61,121 nucleotides of DNA from Bacteroidales bacterium (GCA_017961345.1 JAGCXP010000014.1:1-61121), one strand, 5' to 3'; counted from the first letter of the stretch, positions 16,537-25,749 are shown. Made by a program: numbers and translations. Notes: generated from the sequence alone by a model not told the origin.

Positions 16537-16563
16537 CTATTATAAAATATAAATAAGTGCATT

Positions 16564-17547
16564 ATGAAAAAGATTCTGGTTTTTGCCGCAGCGGCGCTGC
16601 TGGCGCTTGCCTGTACAAAGGACAACGTTCAGAAGAAGGTGGCGGTGCTGCTTCCAGACAACTCCGTCATAGACCGCTGGGCAAAAGATAAGGCCAATCT
16701 GGAGACCGTCATGGGAAAGTACGGCTTCAATACCACTTTCTATGTTGCCCCTGAGACGGAGGCGGGTGCCGCGAAACAGGTGGAGCAGCTGAGGGAGGCA
16801 GTTCTGTCCGGCGCCAAGTATATTGTGCTCACGGCCATCGACTATAAGGAGATTAACAAGTCCGGGCTGCTTGAGCTGTATCCCGACGTGAAGGTGGTCT
16901 GCCACGACCGCTTCGTCCTTGATAATCCGCATATCGCTTACATCTCTTCAACTGACACCAAAGAGATTGGGCGCATGCAGGCTATGTTCCTTCTCAATCA
17001 TTACCATTCGTCCGGTGCCGCTAACATGACCATTGAATTTCTTGAAGGTCCCGATACCGACATCAACGCCAAGGATTATTTTGAAGGAGCCATGGAGCTT
17101 CTCAAGAAATATATTGACAACGGGAAGCTGGTGGTCAAGAGCGGCAAGAAGGAGTATAACCAGGTGAAGGCCGACAGCTGGCTCGTTGCCGACGGCAAGA
17201 AAGCCATGCAGGACCGGCTGACCGCCTACGGAGTCGGTGAGCGTCCGGACATGATTCTTGCCGCCAATGACAATCTGGCCCAGGGTGCCATTGATGCGCT
17301 GGGACTGGCCGGTATCACAGATATGCCGGTGATTACGGGTCAGGACAACACAGCCATGGCAGAGTTCAACATCAAGCACGGCAAGCAAGCCATGACCATT
17401 GACAAGAACCTGAAGGATATGGCCTACATTACCGCCCTCATTGTAAACAGCCTCATCTCCAATTCCCCCGTCCAGGCCAGCCAGAGCATCAATAACATCC
17501 CGGTGTTCTACTCCAAGATTACCCTCATGACCACAGACAGCTATTAG
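16564..17547 (+). CDS. Periplasmic sugar-binding-type lipoprotein, orphan
   Basis: A 327-aa lipoprotein (signal MKKILVFAAAALLALAC, lipobox LALAC, Cys17) of the Peripla_BP_4 group that includes xylose- and ribose-binding proteins. The lobe-linking features VAVLLPDNSVIDRWAKDK, QLREAVLSGAKYIVLTAID, and PDMILAANDNLAQGAIDAL / PVITGQDNTAMAE are those of XylF/ChvE-like proteins. No ABC permease, ATPase or sensor kinase gene is adjacent, so it may serve a distant transporter or a signalling receptor. Its codon use is less GC-rich than the dnaN region, a weak sign of separate ancestry. Confidence 0.82.
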   Translation: MKKILVFAAAALLALACTKDNVQKKVAVLLPDNSVIDRWAKDKANLETVMGKYGFNTTFYVAPETEAGAAKQVEQLREAVLSGAKYIVLTAIDYKEINKSGLLELYPDVKVVCHDRFVLDNPHIAYISSTDTKEIGRMQAMFLLNHYHSSGAANMTIEFLEGPDTDINAKDYFEGAMELLKKYIDNGKLVVKSGKKEYNQVKADSWLVADGKKAMQDRLTAYGVGERPDMILAANDNLAQGAIDALGLAGITDMPVITGQDNTAMAEFNIKHGKQAMTIDKNLKDMAYITALIVNSLISNSPVQASQSINNIPVFYSKITLMTTDSY

Positions 17548-17630
17548 GGCTGTTTATGATTTCTCTTGATTAGCCATTCCGTGCCCTTGACTTTTTTTGA
17601 AGAAATTCAAGCTATTTGCCAAATAATAAT

Positions 17631-17638
17631 TATCTTTG
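17631..17638 (+). promoter_or_regulatory. -7 promoter box (TATCTTTG)
   Basis: Exact TAnnTTTG match 25 nt before the small conserved protein gene at 17664. A TTTG occurs upstream but with poor spacing. Confidence 0.5.
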
Positions 17639-17663
17639 CATTCAAAATAATTCAAAAAAAGTT

Positions 17664-17942
17664 ATGAATCTCAGAGTCATCAAGAAGGATATTGACTTCT
17701 TCATCAGCGAATTTATCGACGACTGCACCCTCTGCATCGCCCTCAACGACAACTGCGACGTCGCCAAGGTGGACGCCATCATCGACGAGGCCGTGGATCT
17801 CTACAACGACCTCAAGGACAAGGTGAACCACCCCGCCGCCGACCTGAAAAAGAGGACCTACTTCGCCGGCATCATTGAAGAGATGTTCGCCAAGCTTGAC
17901 GACCTCTCCGAGAAGCTCTCCTCCGCCATCAGCAGCAAGTAA
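17664..17942 (+). CDS. Small conserved Bacteroidales protein of unknown function
   Basis: A 92-aa acidic, helical protein (MNLRVIKKDIDFFISEFIDD, later DEAVDLYNDLKDKVNHP). Its sequence resembles a small hypothetical protein found widely in Bacteroidales, from memory of such sequences; no function is known to me. No signal peptide or membrane segment. Start at 17664 because the promoter box at 17631 lies just upstream. The tRNA-Leu gene follows 28 bp after its stop, so they may share a transcript. Confidence 0.75.
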   Translation: MNLRVIKKDIDFFISEFIDDCTLCIALNDNCDVAKVDAIIDEAVDLYNDLKDKVNHPAADLKKRTYFAGIIEEMFAKLDDLSEKLSSAISSK

Positions 17943-17970
17943 TCGCTCCTTGCGCGGGCAGGCAACCAGG

Positions 17971-18052
17971 CGGGCGTGTTGTAATTGGTAGCCAAGCAAG
18001 ACTTAGGATCTTGTGCCGAAAGGCGTGTGGGTTCGAGTCCCGTCGCCCGCAC
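17971..18052 (+). tRNA. tRNA-Leu (anticodon TAG)
   Basis: An 82-nt class II tRNA. The acceptor arm gcgggcg (17971-17977) pairs with cgcccgc (18045-18051), discriminator A. The anticodon stem caaga/tcttg encloses cttaGGA with anticodon TAG, and the long variable arm is tgccgaaaggcg. The T loop ttcgagt is present and the 3' CCA is not encoded. It is followed by a terminator hairpin. Confidence 0.96.
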
Positions 18053-18056
18053 TTGA

Positions 18057-18083
18057 AAAAGCGTTCCGACGAGCGCTTTTTTT
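18057..18083 (+). terminator. Terminator after tRNA-Leu
   Basis: aaaagcg (18057-18063) pairs with cgctttt (18074-18080) and the T run continues to 18083. Confidence 0.75.
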
Positions 18084-18085
18084 CT

Positions 18086-18093
18086 TATCTTTG
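18086..18093 (+). promoter_or_regulatory. -7 promoter box (TATCTTTG) of the DUF6377 gene
   Basis: Exact TAnnTTTG match directly after the tRNA terminator and 29 nt before the ATG at 18123. Confidence 0.5.
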
Positions 18094-18122
18094 CACTCGC
18101 TTTCAAGACCACTACAGTTAAC

Positions 18123-19724
18123 ATGCGACTATACTTCCCTCTCCCCCTCCTTGTCATTCTCCTGCTTTTGGCATCCTGCAGCCGCAATTATGCCTACGAC
18201 CCCGAGCTGGAATCCGCCCTGACGGAGCTGGACCGGACTTTGGATCAGGAGGAGGCGCTGGCGGCCGCCAAAATGGCCCGGATCGACTCCATCCGCTCGA
18301 AGCTTGCCCTGGAACAGCAGCCGTTGGCGCGCTACCGGATCTATGCCGCCCTTGCGGAGGAATTCATCAAATGGGATCCCGATTCCACCCTTCTGTATGC
18401 CCATCAGAAAGAGCGTCTGGCACGCCAGATGAACGACCCGGTCCTCATCAACGACGCCATCCTTACCCTGGCACGCCGCTATATGATTTCCGGAATGTAT
18501 CACGAAGCGCTCTCGATGGTGCAGAACCTCGACCGGAAAATCGCTCAGGAGAACGGACAGCTCCAGGAATGCGAGTTCATTACCTACCGCATCTACCACG
18601 GACTCGTCGCCGCCACCCCCGACGAAGTAATCAACCAGCCGTATCGGGAGAAAGAAACGGAGTATATGAACCGCTGCAAGAAGGTGCTCACGAAAGACCG
18701 TCTCGAATACTACACCACGCGCGCCGGCGATCTGGTGGAAGGTGGAAGCAGGGATTATGAGCAGGCACGGGAGATGATGGAAAAGCTCCTGGAAGAACCC
18801 GGCCTTCCGATGGAAACCCGATCCTACTACCATTACTGGCTCGCGCGCGCCTGTCAGGCCATTGGAGACGAACGCACCGCCATGCTCCACTACGCCCTCG
18901 GCGCCCGGCTGGACTACCTGACCCCGCAGCGGGAATACTCTTCCGCCATCCGCCTGTCCAAACTCTGCTACTACAGCGGAGACCTGGACCGGGCTTACCG
19001 CTACATTACCCGCAGTTACAACGACTCCCACAGAGCCAAGGCGCGCCTGAGGATGAACCAGCTCTCTCCCCTGCTGCCCTTGATTATCAAGGACTATGAA
19101 AAGCAGTCCAAGTCCAACCTTACGAACACCCACCTGTTCATTGCGGCACTGCTGGTCATTCTGGCCGCCCTGGCTATCGCCCTCCTGCTTGTATTCCGCT
19201 CCCGAAGGAATCTTCGCAAAGCCCATCGCGAAATCACCCGGAAGACCCGCGCGCTGGAAGACTCGAACCAGATCAAAGACGCCTACATCACCGAGTTCCT
19301 CCAGATGTTCTCCGAACACGTGGACAGCCTCGACCGCTACCGTAACGAACTGAAAAAGAGCACGGAAAAGAAGGATATCAACGCCCTCATCAAACAACTC
19401 AATTCGGATAAGTTCATCGATGCCGAATGGGATTACCTCTTCTTGAAATTCGACCAGACCTTCCTGGGCATCTTCCCCGATTTCGTAGAGAAACTGAACA
19501 CCCTGCTGCGCAAGGACAGTTATCAGGTCGGAGCGAACCTCTATCCGGGACGCCTCAACAACGAACTGAGGACCTATGCGCTGATCCGCTTGGGCGTCAC
19601 AGACTCCACCCGGATCGCCAAATTCCTGCACCTGTCGATTTCGACGGTCTACAACAACCGGGTACGCCTTCGCAACGCGGCCAGAAACCGCGAGCATTTC
19701 GAAGAACTGGTAATGAAACTCTAG
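18123..19724 (+). CDS. DUF6377-type membrane-anchored regulator
   Basis: A 533-aa protein with a lipoprotein-like or anchor N-terminus (LLLLASC, Cys19), an extracytoplasmic helical region with TPR-like pairs (residues about 25-335), one membrane segment (LFIAALLVILAALAIALLLVF, about 340-360), a coiled coil, and a cytoplasmic C-terminal part. The last 60 residues (NNELRTYALIRLGVTDSTRI, then AKFLHLSISTVYNNRVRLRN) look like a helix-turn-helix. This arrangement matches Bacteroides DUF6377 proteins, which sit near carbohydrate loci and are thought to couple an outer signal to transcription. The nearest SusCD pair is 9 kb away, so its target is uncertain. The N-terminal Cys plus an internal membrane helix is an odd topology. 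Confidence 0.8.
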   Translation: MRLYFPLPLLVILLLLASCSRNYAYDPELESALTELDRTLDQEEALAAAKMARIDSIRSKLALEQQPLARYRIYAALAEEFIKWDPDSTLLYAHQKERLARQMNDPVLINDAILTLARRYMISGMYHEALSMVQNLDRKIAQENGQLQECEFITYRIYHGLVAATPDEVINQPYREKETEYMNRCKKVLTKDRLEYYTTRAGDLVEGGSRDYEQAREMMEKLLEEPGLPMETRSYYHYWLARACQAIGDERTAMLHYALGARLDYLTPQREYSSAIRLSKLCYYSGDLDRAYRYITRSYNDSHRAKARLRMNQLSPLLPLIIKDYEKQSKSNLTNTHLFIAALLVILAALAIALLLVFRSRRNLRKAHREITRKTRALEDSNQIKDAYITEFLQMFSEHVDSLDRYRNELKKSTEKKDINALIKQLNSDKFIDAEWDYLFLKFDQTFLGIFPDFVEKLNTLLRKDSYQVGANLYPGRLNNELRTYALIRLGVTDSTRIAKFLHLSISTVYNNRVRLRNAARNREHFEELVMKL

Positions 19725-19739
19725 GCCGGCGGCCGCTTC

Positions 19740-21599
19740 CTATTTCAACTGCTTGCGCACTTCTTCCACGCCCGCGATGCTGTCGAGGGCGACGGCCAGC
19801 TTGTTGAGTTCGGTGACGGAATGGACTTCCAGATCGAGTTCACAGGTGAAAATCTCGTCGACCTTGGAGTTCGTCAAGCCCTTGATAGACACTTTGAAAT
19901 CCTCCACCACGCAGTGGATGATATCCCGCAGCAGGTGGTAGCGGTCCATGGCCGTAATCTGGATGCAGACGGGATAGACAATCGCCTCGTTGGGCTCGAA
20001 ATCGTTGACGGCAACGATGGTGTTCCCCTGTCCGGACGCAATCCGGATGGCCTCCGGGCAATTGCGCCGATGGAGGGAAACCACGCCGGAAGCATCCCGG
20101 AAGCCGATAATCTCCCCGCCGGGCATCGGATGACAGACCGGACAAAGGGTATAGCGGGGCTTGGGCAGATCGCGCAGATAACTGCGAATCAGTTTGCGGG
20201 CCTTGTAGGAAACGGTAGAATCCAGCCAGTCGGGCTTGGGGAAAATCTTCTCGTCGGTCTCCACCCGGACGCAGTCGCCGCGATGCAGCACGGTCCGCAC
20301 ACTGACGAGGCGGCCGTTCACGTGGGCGCATTTGGCGTGGGTGCCGATGTCGCTGTGCACCTCATAGGCAAAGTCGAGCACCGTCGCGTTCTTGGGAAGC
20401 GTGACCGGCATACCCTTCGGCGTAAAGACGACGATATCCTCGTTGAAGAGGGAGTGCTGGATGCCCGGCATCATCGTATCGTTGTCTTCCGAGAGTTCGC
20501 GCAGCACATTTGTCAGGCGTCGCAGCCATTGTTCCTTGCCTTCCACGATACAGCCATAGTAGGACTGTTCGCGCATATTGTCGGAAGAGACGTGGAACTC
20601 CTCGATCTGGCCGTAGGGGTTGAGCAGCCGGAAGTGGACGGAACGGTAGCCGTTAGCCTTCGGCTGGGCCATATAGTTGACAAAACTGCCTGTCTGCTCA
20701 TTGTAACGGGTGGACAGCAGGGCATAAATCTTCAGGACGACGTCCTCTTCCAAAAGCCGCTGCCCCACCTGGCGCTCCACCTCGGCGGGATCGAAAGAGG
20801 CGCGAATAAAATGCTTGAAGGGAACGTGGTAGAAATCGCAGTCGCGCTCCTGCATTTCCCGCCAGATACTGTAGGGCTTGCGGTAGCGGATATCCCATTT
20901 GATGGCCGTGCCGAACACGCTCCCGACCAACTCCCGTACTTCTCCCAGGAAGGTTTCCACGGCATTGCGGGTCCGCTCCCGATCCTCCGCCAGCATCCAG
21001 CTCTGGAAATCGTATTCGTCGGGATTGAGGAAACGGAAGGCCAGGTTCTCCAACTCGGACTTGACATTGAACAGGCCCAGGCGCCCTGCGAGCGGCGCGA
21101 AGAAGAACTGGGTTTCCGAAGCGATTTTCCATTGTTTCTCCGGCTTCATCGACTCCAGCGTCCGCATGTTGTGGAGACGGTCGGAAAGTTTGAGAATCAA
21201 CACGCGCACATCGTCCTGCACGGAACCGAGAATGTGCTGGTAGTTGTCAACCTGATCGTTGTTGCGCTTGGTCACCGCGTTCACGAGAAAGGCGACGTCG
21301 TCGCCGAACAGCGCACGGATTTCTTCAATGGAATGGGGCGTATCCTCCACCACGTCGTGCAGCAGGGCGGCGCAGACAATGGACACATCCTTCTGGCGCA
21401 TTTCCGTGATGACGACCTTCGCCACCGCAATCGGATGCACGATGTAGGGGTCTCCCCCTTTGCGTTTCTGAGGACGGTGCGCCTCCTCCGCCAGCTCATA
21501 CGCCTTCTCTACGAGATAACGGTCGTTATCCGTAAAACTCTCCGGCAGACAGGCCATGAGATCTTCGTGCGCTTTTCGGATTAATTCTTCACCATTCAT
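19740..21599 (-). CDS. RelA/SpoT-family protein, short form with diverged synthetase domain
   Basis: A 619-aa protein with HD hydrolase, synthetase-like, TGS and ACT regions in that order. The hydrolase part is intact-looking (HP at about 55, HDVVEDT at about 81, LKLSDRLHNMRTL). The synthetase part keeps PKANGYRSVH, but the usual EIQIRT box appears as EFHVSS (Glu kept, Arg and the second half lost) and the RxKD-type region is also changed. TGS is clear (VVFTPKGMPVTLPKNATVLD). It is about 110 residues shorter than classical Rel. I infer mainly (p)ppGpp hydrolysis, with synthesis reduced or lost; a second, full-length Rel elsewhere in the genome would be expected. It has its own promoter box at 21642-21649. 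Confidence 0.85.
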   Translation of the reverse strand: MNGEELIRKAHEDLMACLPESFTDNDRYLVEKAYELAEEAHRPQKRKGGDPYIVHPIAVAKVVITEMRQKDVSIVCAALLHDVVEDTPHSIEEIRALFGDDVAFLVNAVTKRNNDQVDNYQHILGSVQDDVRVLILKLSDRLHNMRTLESMKPEKQWKIASETQFFFAPLAGRLGLFNVKSELENLAFRFLNPDEYDFQSWMLAEDRERTRNAVETFLGEVRELVGSVFGTAIKWDIRYRKPYSIWREMQERDCDFYHVPFKHFIRASFDPAEVERQVGQRLLEEDVVLKIYALLSTRYNEQTGSFVNYMAQPKANGYRSVHFRLLNPYGQIEEFHVSSDNMREQSYYGCIVEGKEQWLRRLTNVLRELSEDNDTMMPGIQHSLFNEDIVVFTPKGMPVTLPKNATVLDFAYEVHSDIGTHAKCAHVNGRLVSVRTVLHRGDCVRVETDEKIFPKPDWLDSTVSYKARKLIRSYLRDLPKPRYTLCPVCHPMPGGEIIGFRDASGVVSLHRRNCPEAIRIASGQGNTIVAVNDFEPNEAIVYPVCIQITAMDRYHLLRDIIHCVVEDFKVSIKGLTNSKVDEIFTCELDLEVHSVTELNKLAVALDSIAGVEEVRKQLK

Positions 21600-21641
21600 A
21601 AACCAGGCGAACCCTGTGCGGGTTTCTCATACCACAAAAAG

Positions 21642-21649
21642 CAAAGATA
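21642..21649 (-). promoter_or_regulatory. -7 promoter box (TATCTTTG) of the Rel/SpoT-like gene
   Basis: Exact TAnnTTTG match on the reverse strand, 42 nt before the ATG at 21599 and just after the stop of the transporter gene. Confidence 0.5.
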
Positions 21650-21660
21650 AGAAAAATTTT

Positions 21661-22260
21661 TCAATAGAGTATCAGCCCCAGCGCACCGGCTCCAAGAATC
21701 AGTTGGATAGGGCTGACGCCCTTACGGGCAAGCAGATAGCCTCCCCCGAGCAGCACCCAGCTTTTCCTGTCGGGGAAGTTGTCCCGTACGAGGCTGAAAG
21801 TAGGATTGCAACCGTCCCAGGTGGTATGCACGATCAGGACGACCGCCGCCGCCCCGATCAGACCGACGACGCAAGGGCGCAGGAAATCCATCGTGCCCGC
21901 ATAGAGCGTGCTGGTCTTGAACTGCCGGTAAAAGCGCACGATCAGCAGCATGATCAGGAAGGACGGCAGCATGAGCGCAAAGGTGGAAAGCGCCGAACCT
22001 GCTATGCCCATCCAGGGACTGCCGGTGGCCTGAACCAGCACGTCATAGCCCACGTAGGTCGCCGTGTTGATGCCCACCGGGCCCGGCGTCATCTGCGAGA
22101 CGGCCACGATGTCGGCAAACGTGCCCGCGCTGATCCACGCGTGTTTGAGCACCACTTCCCCCTGAATCAGCGAGAGCATGGCATAACCGCCCCCGATGGT
22201 AAACGTACCGATAAGAAAGAACGTCAGGGCCAGTTCCAGCAGCAGAGTCAGCGTTTCCAT
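21661..22260 (-). CDS. Chromate transporter family protein, second half
   Basis: A 199-aa membrane protein, one half of a two-gene CHR transporter. The family motif GTFTIGGGYAMLSLIQGEVV near the N-terminus and VAVSQMTPGPVGINTATYVG are clear. Short CHR proteins work as pairs; the other half overlaps it by 13 bp upstream. The family was named for chromate efflux, but the natural substrate in anaerobes is often unknown. Start at ATG 22260 because the longer frame runs through the neighbouring gene. Confidence 0.88.
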   Translation of the reverse strand: METLTLLLELALTFFLIGTFTIGGGYAMLSLIQGEVVLKHAWISAGTFADIVAVSQMTPGPVGINTATYVGYDVLVQATGSPWMGIAGSALSTFALMLPSFLIMLLIVRFYRQFKTSTLYAGTMDFLRPCVVGLIGAAAVVLIVHTTWDGCNPTFSLVRDNFPDRKSWVLLGGGYLLARKGVSPIQLILGAGALGLILY

Positions 22261-22796
22261 TGGCGGGCATAAGTAAGGCTGAATCCGAGCACGAGGGTGC
22301 AGAGCAGGATCCAGACGGGGGAAACTTGCAGGAAAGCCACCAGCAGCAGCGAGAGGACGGCGATGGTCCAAGACCACCAACTGCGGCAACTTCGGCGGGC
22401 CATGCGGACCATCGGAACGGCAATCAGCGCAATGACCACGGGACGGATGCCCAGGAACACGCGTTCCACGTAGGGGTTGTCCCGGAAAGCGGTAAAGAAC
22501 GCCGCCACAAGCAGAATCATCAGGAACGAAGGAAGGACGCTGCCGAGGGTCGCCGCGACGCTTCCCTTCAACCCGCGCAGGCGATGGCCGGCAAAAATGG
22601 AGATATTGACCGCCATCACGCCCGGGGCGCTTTGGGAAATGGCCACGATATCCGGCAGTTCCTCCTCAGGAATCCATCCGCGACGGCCCAGTTCCGCCTG
22701 AATCAGCGGAATCATCGCATAACCGCCCCCGATGGTAAACGCCCCGATTTTCGCGAAGACCGCGAATATCTTCCACAAAGGGACCGCTTCCGCCAT
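22248..22796 (-). CDS. Chromate transporter family protein, first half
   Basis: A 182-aa membrane protein with the CHR motif IGAFTIGGGYAMIPLIQAEL and VAISQSAPGVMAVNISIFAG. It is paralogous to the downstream half and overlaps it by 13 bp, so translation is probably coupled. It begins only 3 bp after the stop of the GH31 gene, suggesting one transcript of GH31 and both transporter halves. Confidence 0.88.
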   Translation of the reverse strand: MAEAVPLWKIFAVFAKIGAFTIGGGYAMIPLIQAELGRRGWIPEEELPDIVAISQSAPGVMAVNISIFAGHRLRGLKGSVAATLGSVLPSFLMILLVAAFFTAFRDNPYVERVFLGIRPVVIALIAVPMVRMARRSCRSWWSWTIAVLSLLLVAFLQVSPVWILLCTLVLGFSLTYARQWKR

Positions 22797-22799
22797 CGC

Positions 22800-25694
22800 C
22801 TACAGTTTGCTCTGCGCCTGGATGGCCGAGGAAGCGGCACGGATGCGCTCCACCTTCCGTTCGACCTTCGGCATATCCTTCTTGGCGGCCTTGTCTACCA
22901 AGCCCTGCGCCTCGTTCTCCAGGTCCTCTTCAATGGCCTTGAAATCGATGTTCTGCAGATAGGAGACCATCATTTCCGGCTTTGCGTCGATGTAGCTGGC
23001 GCATTGCGCGACCTTGAGGAAGGGCCGGCAGAGAATCATATACGGGTCGATGCAGGTGTTGTACACATCCTTGAGCACCGGGGTATAGTCCATCATTCGG
23101 TGGAAAAGTCCCTTCTTGCCGCGAAGCAGTTCCGCCGAAGGGACTTCGGAGGCGCCCGCATTCTGCGCCAGGGCTTTCACGTCATATTTGCATTCCACCG
23201 TGACGGCCTTGTCGGCGGCCGCTTCGGGCAGGGTCACCACAACGGCCAGGTCCTTTCCGACATAGTTCCAGCTCGCCTTGTCGGGAGTATCCTCGGGGAA
23301 GCGGGTATAGGGCACCGAAACACCGTCCACCGTCACTTCGGAGGGGAAGAACACCCCTTCGAGCAGTACGCTCAGCCGGCGGGTAGGCTCCATCCCCTCG
23401 AAAGAGCCCTCGCGGGCGCCGATGTCCACGCGGCAACTTTCGGAAGAGGAGGTCTTGCTGATTTTCGTGGTCGCGAAATCGCGGCAATACGCCTGGCTCA
23501 GTCCGTCGTCCTCGTAGTGGAGGTATTCGCTCTGTCCGTCGCCGGGCGCGATGAAAATGCGAAGTTCATTGCTTTGTTCCTGCAGGGAGGAAATGTTCTC
23601 ACCCGCCAGGGGAAGAATGCTCCCCGCCTTGACATACCAGGGGTTTTCGTTGAGGGTGTATTGCAGGGAAAGCGTCTGGCCGCCCTTGTAGATTTTTCCG
23701 GTGGCCATGTCATACCAGTCGTCACCTTCCGGGAACCAGACCTCGCGCGTCGAGAGGCCCGTCTGCGTATCCATGGGCTGGCAGACGGCCGTGGCCAGGA
23801 TTTCCTCCCCGAAGAGGTACTGCTCCTTCATCGCATAGGCCTGCTCGGCTTCCGGATAGTCATAGTACATCGGACGGCAGAGGGAAACGCCCGTGTCGTA
23901 GGCGGCGCGCGCCGCATCATATATATAAAGTGAGAGCGAGTAACGAAGACGGATGGCCGCCCGCATCGGTCCTGCATATTCCGGGGAATAATTCCACACG
24001 CGGCGCTCAATGACGGAACTCTTGGTCGAGTGGGTCTTGAAAATCGGCATGAACACGCCGTTCTGAATCCAGCGGGTGAACACCTCGGGCTTGTAGGGAT
24101 CGGTCCCCTTCAGCACCTGATGGCCGCCCATGTCGTGGCCCCAGTAGCCGTAGCCCACGTTGGAGGACGTGGCCGTAAAATACGGCAGGAACTTCAACAC
24201 TTCCCAGGTGTCGTGGCAGTCGCCGGAGAAACCGATCTGGTAGCGATGGCTGCCCAGTCCGCCCCAACGGTGGTAAATCAGCGGACGGGCGGCGGCCAGC
24301 CCCTGGCTCTTGCTCTGTCGGATCTTGTCATTGAAGAAAATATGGTTGAGCCAGAAGGTGTTGCTGAGTCCGGGAACATATTCGCTCTGCTTCCACTGCT
24401 GCCAGTCCAGCCACCAGAAATCCACCCCCTGGCGCTCCATCGGGTGGATCACCGAGTTGAAATAGGCGTCCGCCCAGGCGCGCTGGTCGGCCCGGAAAGG
24501 CACGGGAGCCTTCTCGTCCGCCTTCGCCAGACGGTCGGATTTCGTCTTCGGATTGCTCCTCAGATAAAGCAGGGAATCCCCCTCCGCATATACATAACCC
24601 TTCGGGCCGTCATAGTCGTCGGTGCGGGAAAGATAATCCTTCACAAAGGGTTCATAGCAATCCTCATAGGGCTGGATGCCAGAAGCGGGATGCAGGTTCA
24701 GCGAGGTGCGCAGGTGCATCCGGTGCAGTTTCCCGAGGGTGTAGGCCGGGTCCGGAAACAATTGCTTCTGCCAGGTGTAACCAGTCCAGCCAATCCGCTC
24801 GCCGAATTCGTCCTTCGGCGAATCTTTGCGATGCAGCGTCCACACGTCATGCCAGTCCATATCGATCACCATCACGTCCATCGGGATGTTGTGGGAACGG
24901 ATTTCTTTGCCCAGGTCGAGAAACTCGAAATCGCTGTACTGCCAGTAGCGGCTCCACCAGTAGCCGAAGACATACTTGGGAGGAAGCGGAATCCGGCCCG
25001 AGACCTTCGTAAAATCAGCCAGGGCTCCTTTGTAATCGTGGCCATAGGCGAAAATATACCAGTCGATGCGCTCGCCGGATGGCCTTTCCGCCACCCAGTT
25101 CTCCCAGTCGGAGTCGTCGCTGATGAGCAGATGCCGCGCGCTTTCGTCCACGATGGCCCAGCCGTCGCGGGAGAGGATACCTTTCTCGTAGGGATCGCCC
25201 TTGCCGTTGATCTGTTCGAAGCCCTTGCTGCCGTCCAGGGTACGGAAGGTGCCCATCAGGTTGCCGCTTTCGTCGGCTCCGGGCGTCCATTTCACCTTCC
25301 GGGCCTTTTTCCCTGCGGGCATGGAAAACTCCACGAAAAGATTCTTCTTATCAAATTTTCCCGGGCCTTTGTACTTGAGGGTAAGCGCGTCGGTACGGAG
25401 GGTAACGGCGTTTTTGCTCACGCTCTTTTTGAAAGAGGGCACGGGCAGTTTGCGGTTGATGACAGCCAGCGTCGCATGGTCTTCAAACTTTCCGTCTTCG
25501 GACCATTCCATGCGGATGAGACGGTCCGTCAACACGGTAAAACGCGCATTTCCGCACACCACGACGGCGGCCGGATCGGCGAGGGGGTCGTTCTTTTCGG
25601 GTTCCGCCGAAGCGGGAGCGGCCTCCACCCCAAGGGCGGAAAACAATAGAGAGAATCCTAGAAAGGCGGAAAGAAAGCGATGATTGGTCTTCAT
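22800..25694 (-). CDS. Secreted glycoside hydrolase family 31 enzyme
   Basis: A 964-aa retaining alpha-glycosidase (alpha-glucosidase- or alpha-xylosidase-like). Signal MKTNHRFLSAFLGFSLLFSA, N-terminal beta-sandwich (about 45-235), then the (beta/alpha)8 domain. WWSRYWQYSD and VMVIDMDWHD shape the active site; the nucleophile is expected at D430 (FWWLDWQQW) and the acid/base at D492 (GFSGDCHDTW). Beta-domains follow, with DVWFPEGDDWYD-type and DUF5110-like segments, plus a C-terminal helical extension after residue 870 that I do not recognise. Start at ATG 25694. The exact specificity cannot be read. It is divergent from the esterase operon and shares a promoter region with it. Confidence 0.92.
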   Translation of the reverse strand: MKTNHRFLSAFLGFSLLFSALGVEAAPASAEPEKNDPLADPAAVVVCGNARFTVLTDRLIRMEWSEDGKFEDHATLAVINRKLPVPSFKKSVSKNAVTLRTDALTLKYKGPGKFDKKNLFVEFSMPAGKKARKVKWTPGADESGNLMGTFRTLDGSKGFEQINGKGDPYEKGILSRDGWAIVDESARHLLISDDSDWENWVAERPSGERIDWYIFAYGHDYKGALADFTKVSGRIPLPPKYVFGYWWSRYWQYSDFEFLDLGKEIRSHNIPMDVMVIDMDWHDVWTLHRKDSPKDEFGERIGWTGYTWQKQLFPDPAYTLGKLHRMHLRTSLNLHPASGIQPYEDCYEPFVKDYLSRTDDYDGPKGYVYAEGDSLLYLRSNPKTKSDRLAKADEKAPVPFRADQRAWADAYFNSVIHPMERQGVDFWWLDWQQWKQSEYVPGLSNTFWLNHIFFNDKIRQSKSQGLAAARPLIYHRWGGLGSHRYQIGFSGDCHDTWEVLKFLPYFTATSSNVGYGYWGHDMGGHQVLKGTDPYKPEVFTRWIQNGVFMPIFKTHSTKSSVIERRVWNYSPEYAGPMRAAIRLRYSLSLYIYDAARAAYDTGVSLCRPMYYDYPEAEQAYAMKEQYLFGEEILATAVCQPMDTQTGLSTREVWFPEGDDWYDMATGKIYKGGQTLSLQYTLNENPWYVKAGSILPLAGENISSLQEQSNELRIFIAPGDGQSEYLHYEDDGLSQAYCRDFATTKISKTSSSESCRVDIGAREGSFEGMEPTRRLSVLLEGVFFPSEVTVDGVSVPYTRFPEDTPDKASWNYVGKDLAVVVTLPEAAADKAVTVECKYDVKALAQNAGASEVPSAELLRGKKGLFHRMMDYTPVLKDVYNTCIDPYMILCRPFLKVAQCASYIDAKPEMMVSYLQNIDFKAIEEDLENEAQGLVDKAAKKDMPKVERKVERIRAASSAIQAQSKL

Positions 25695-25741
25695 ATTGTG
25701 TGGTTTACAGGAAGAATCGGGGTGTCCGACCTTATTAAGGA

Positions 25742-25749
25742 CAAAGTTA
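25742..25749 (-). promoter_or_regulatory. -7 promoter box (TAACTTTG) of the GH31 gene
   Basis: Exact TAnnTTTG match on the reverse strand, 47 nt before the ATG; it lies 13 bp from the divergent -7 box at 25763, so the two promoters overlap. Confidence 0.5.
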
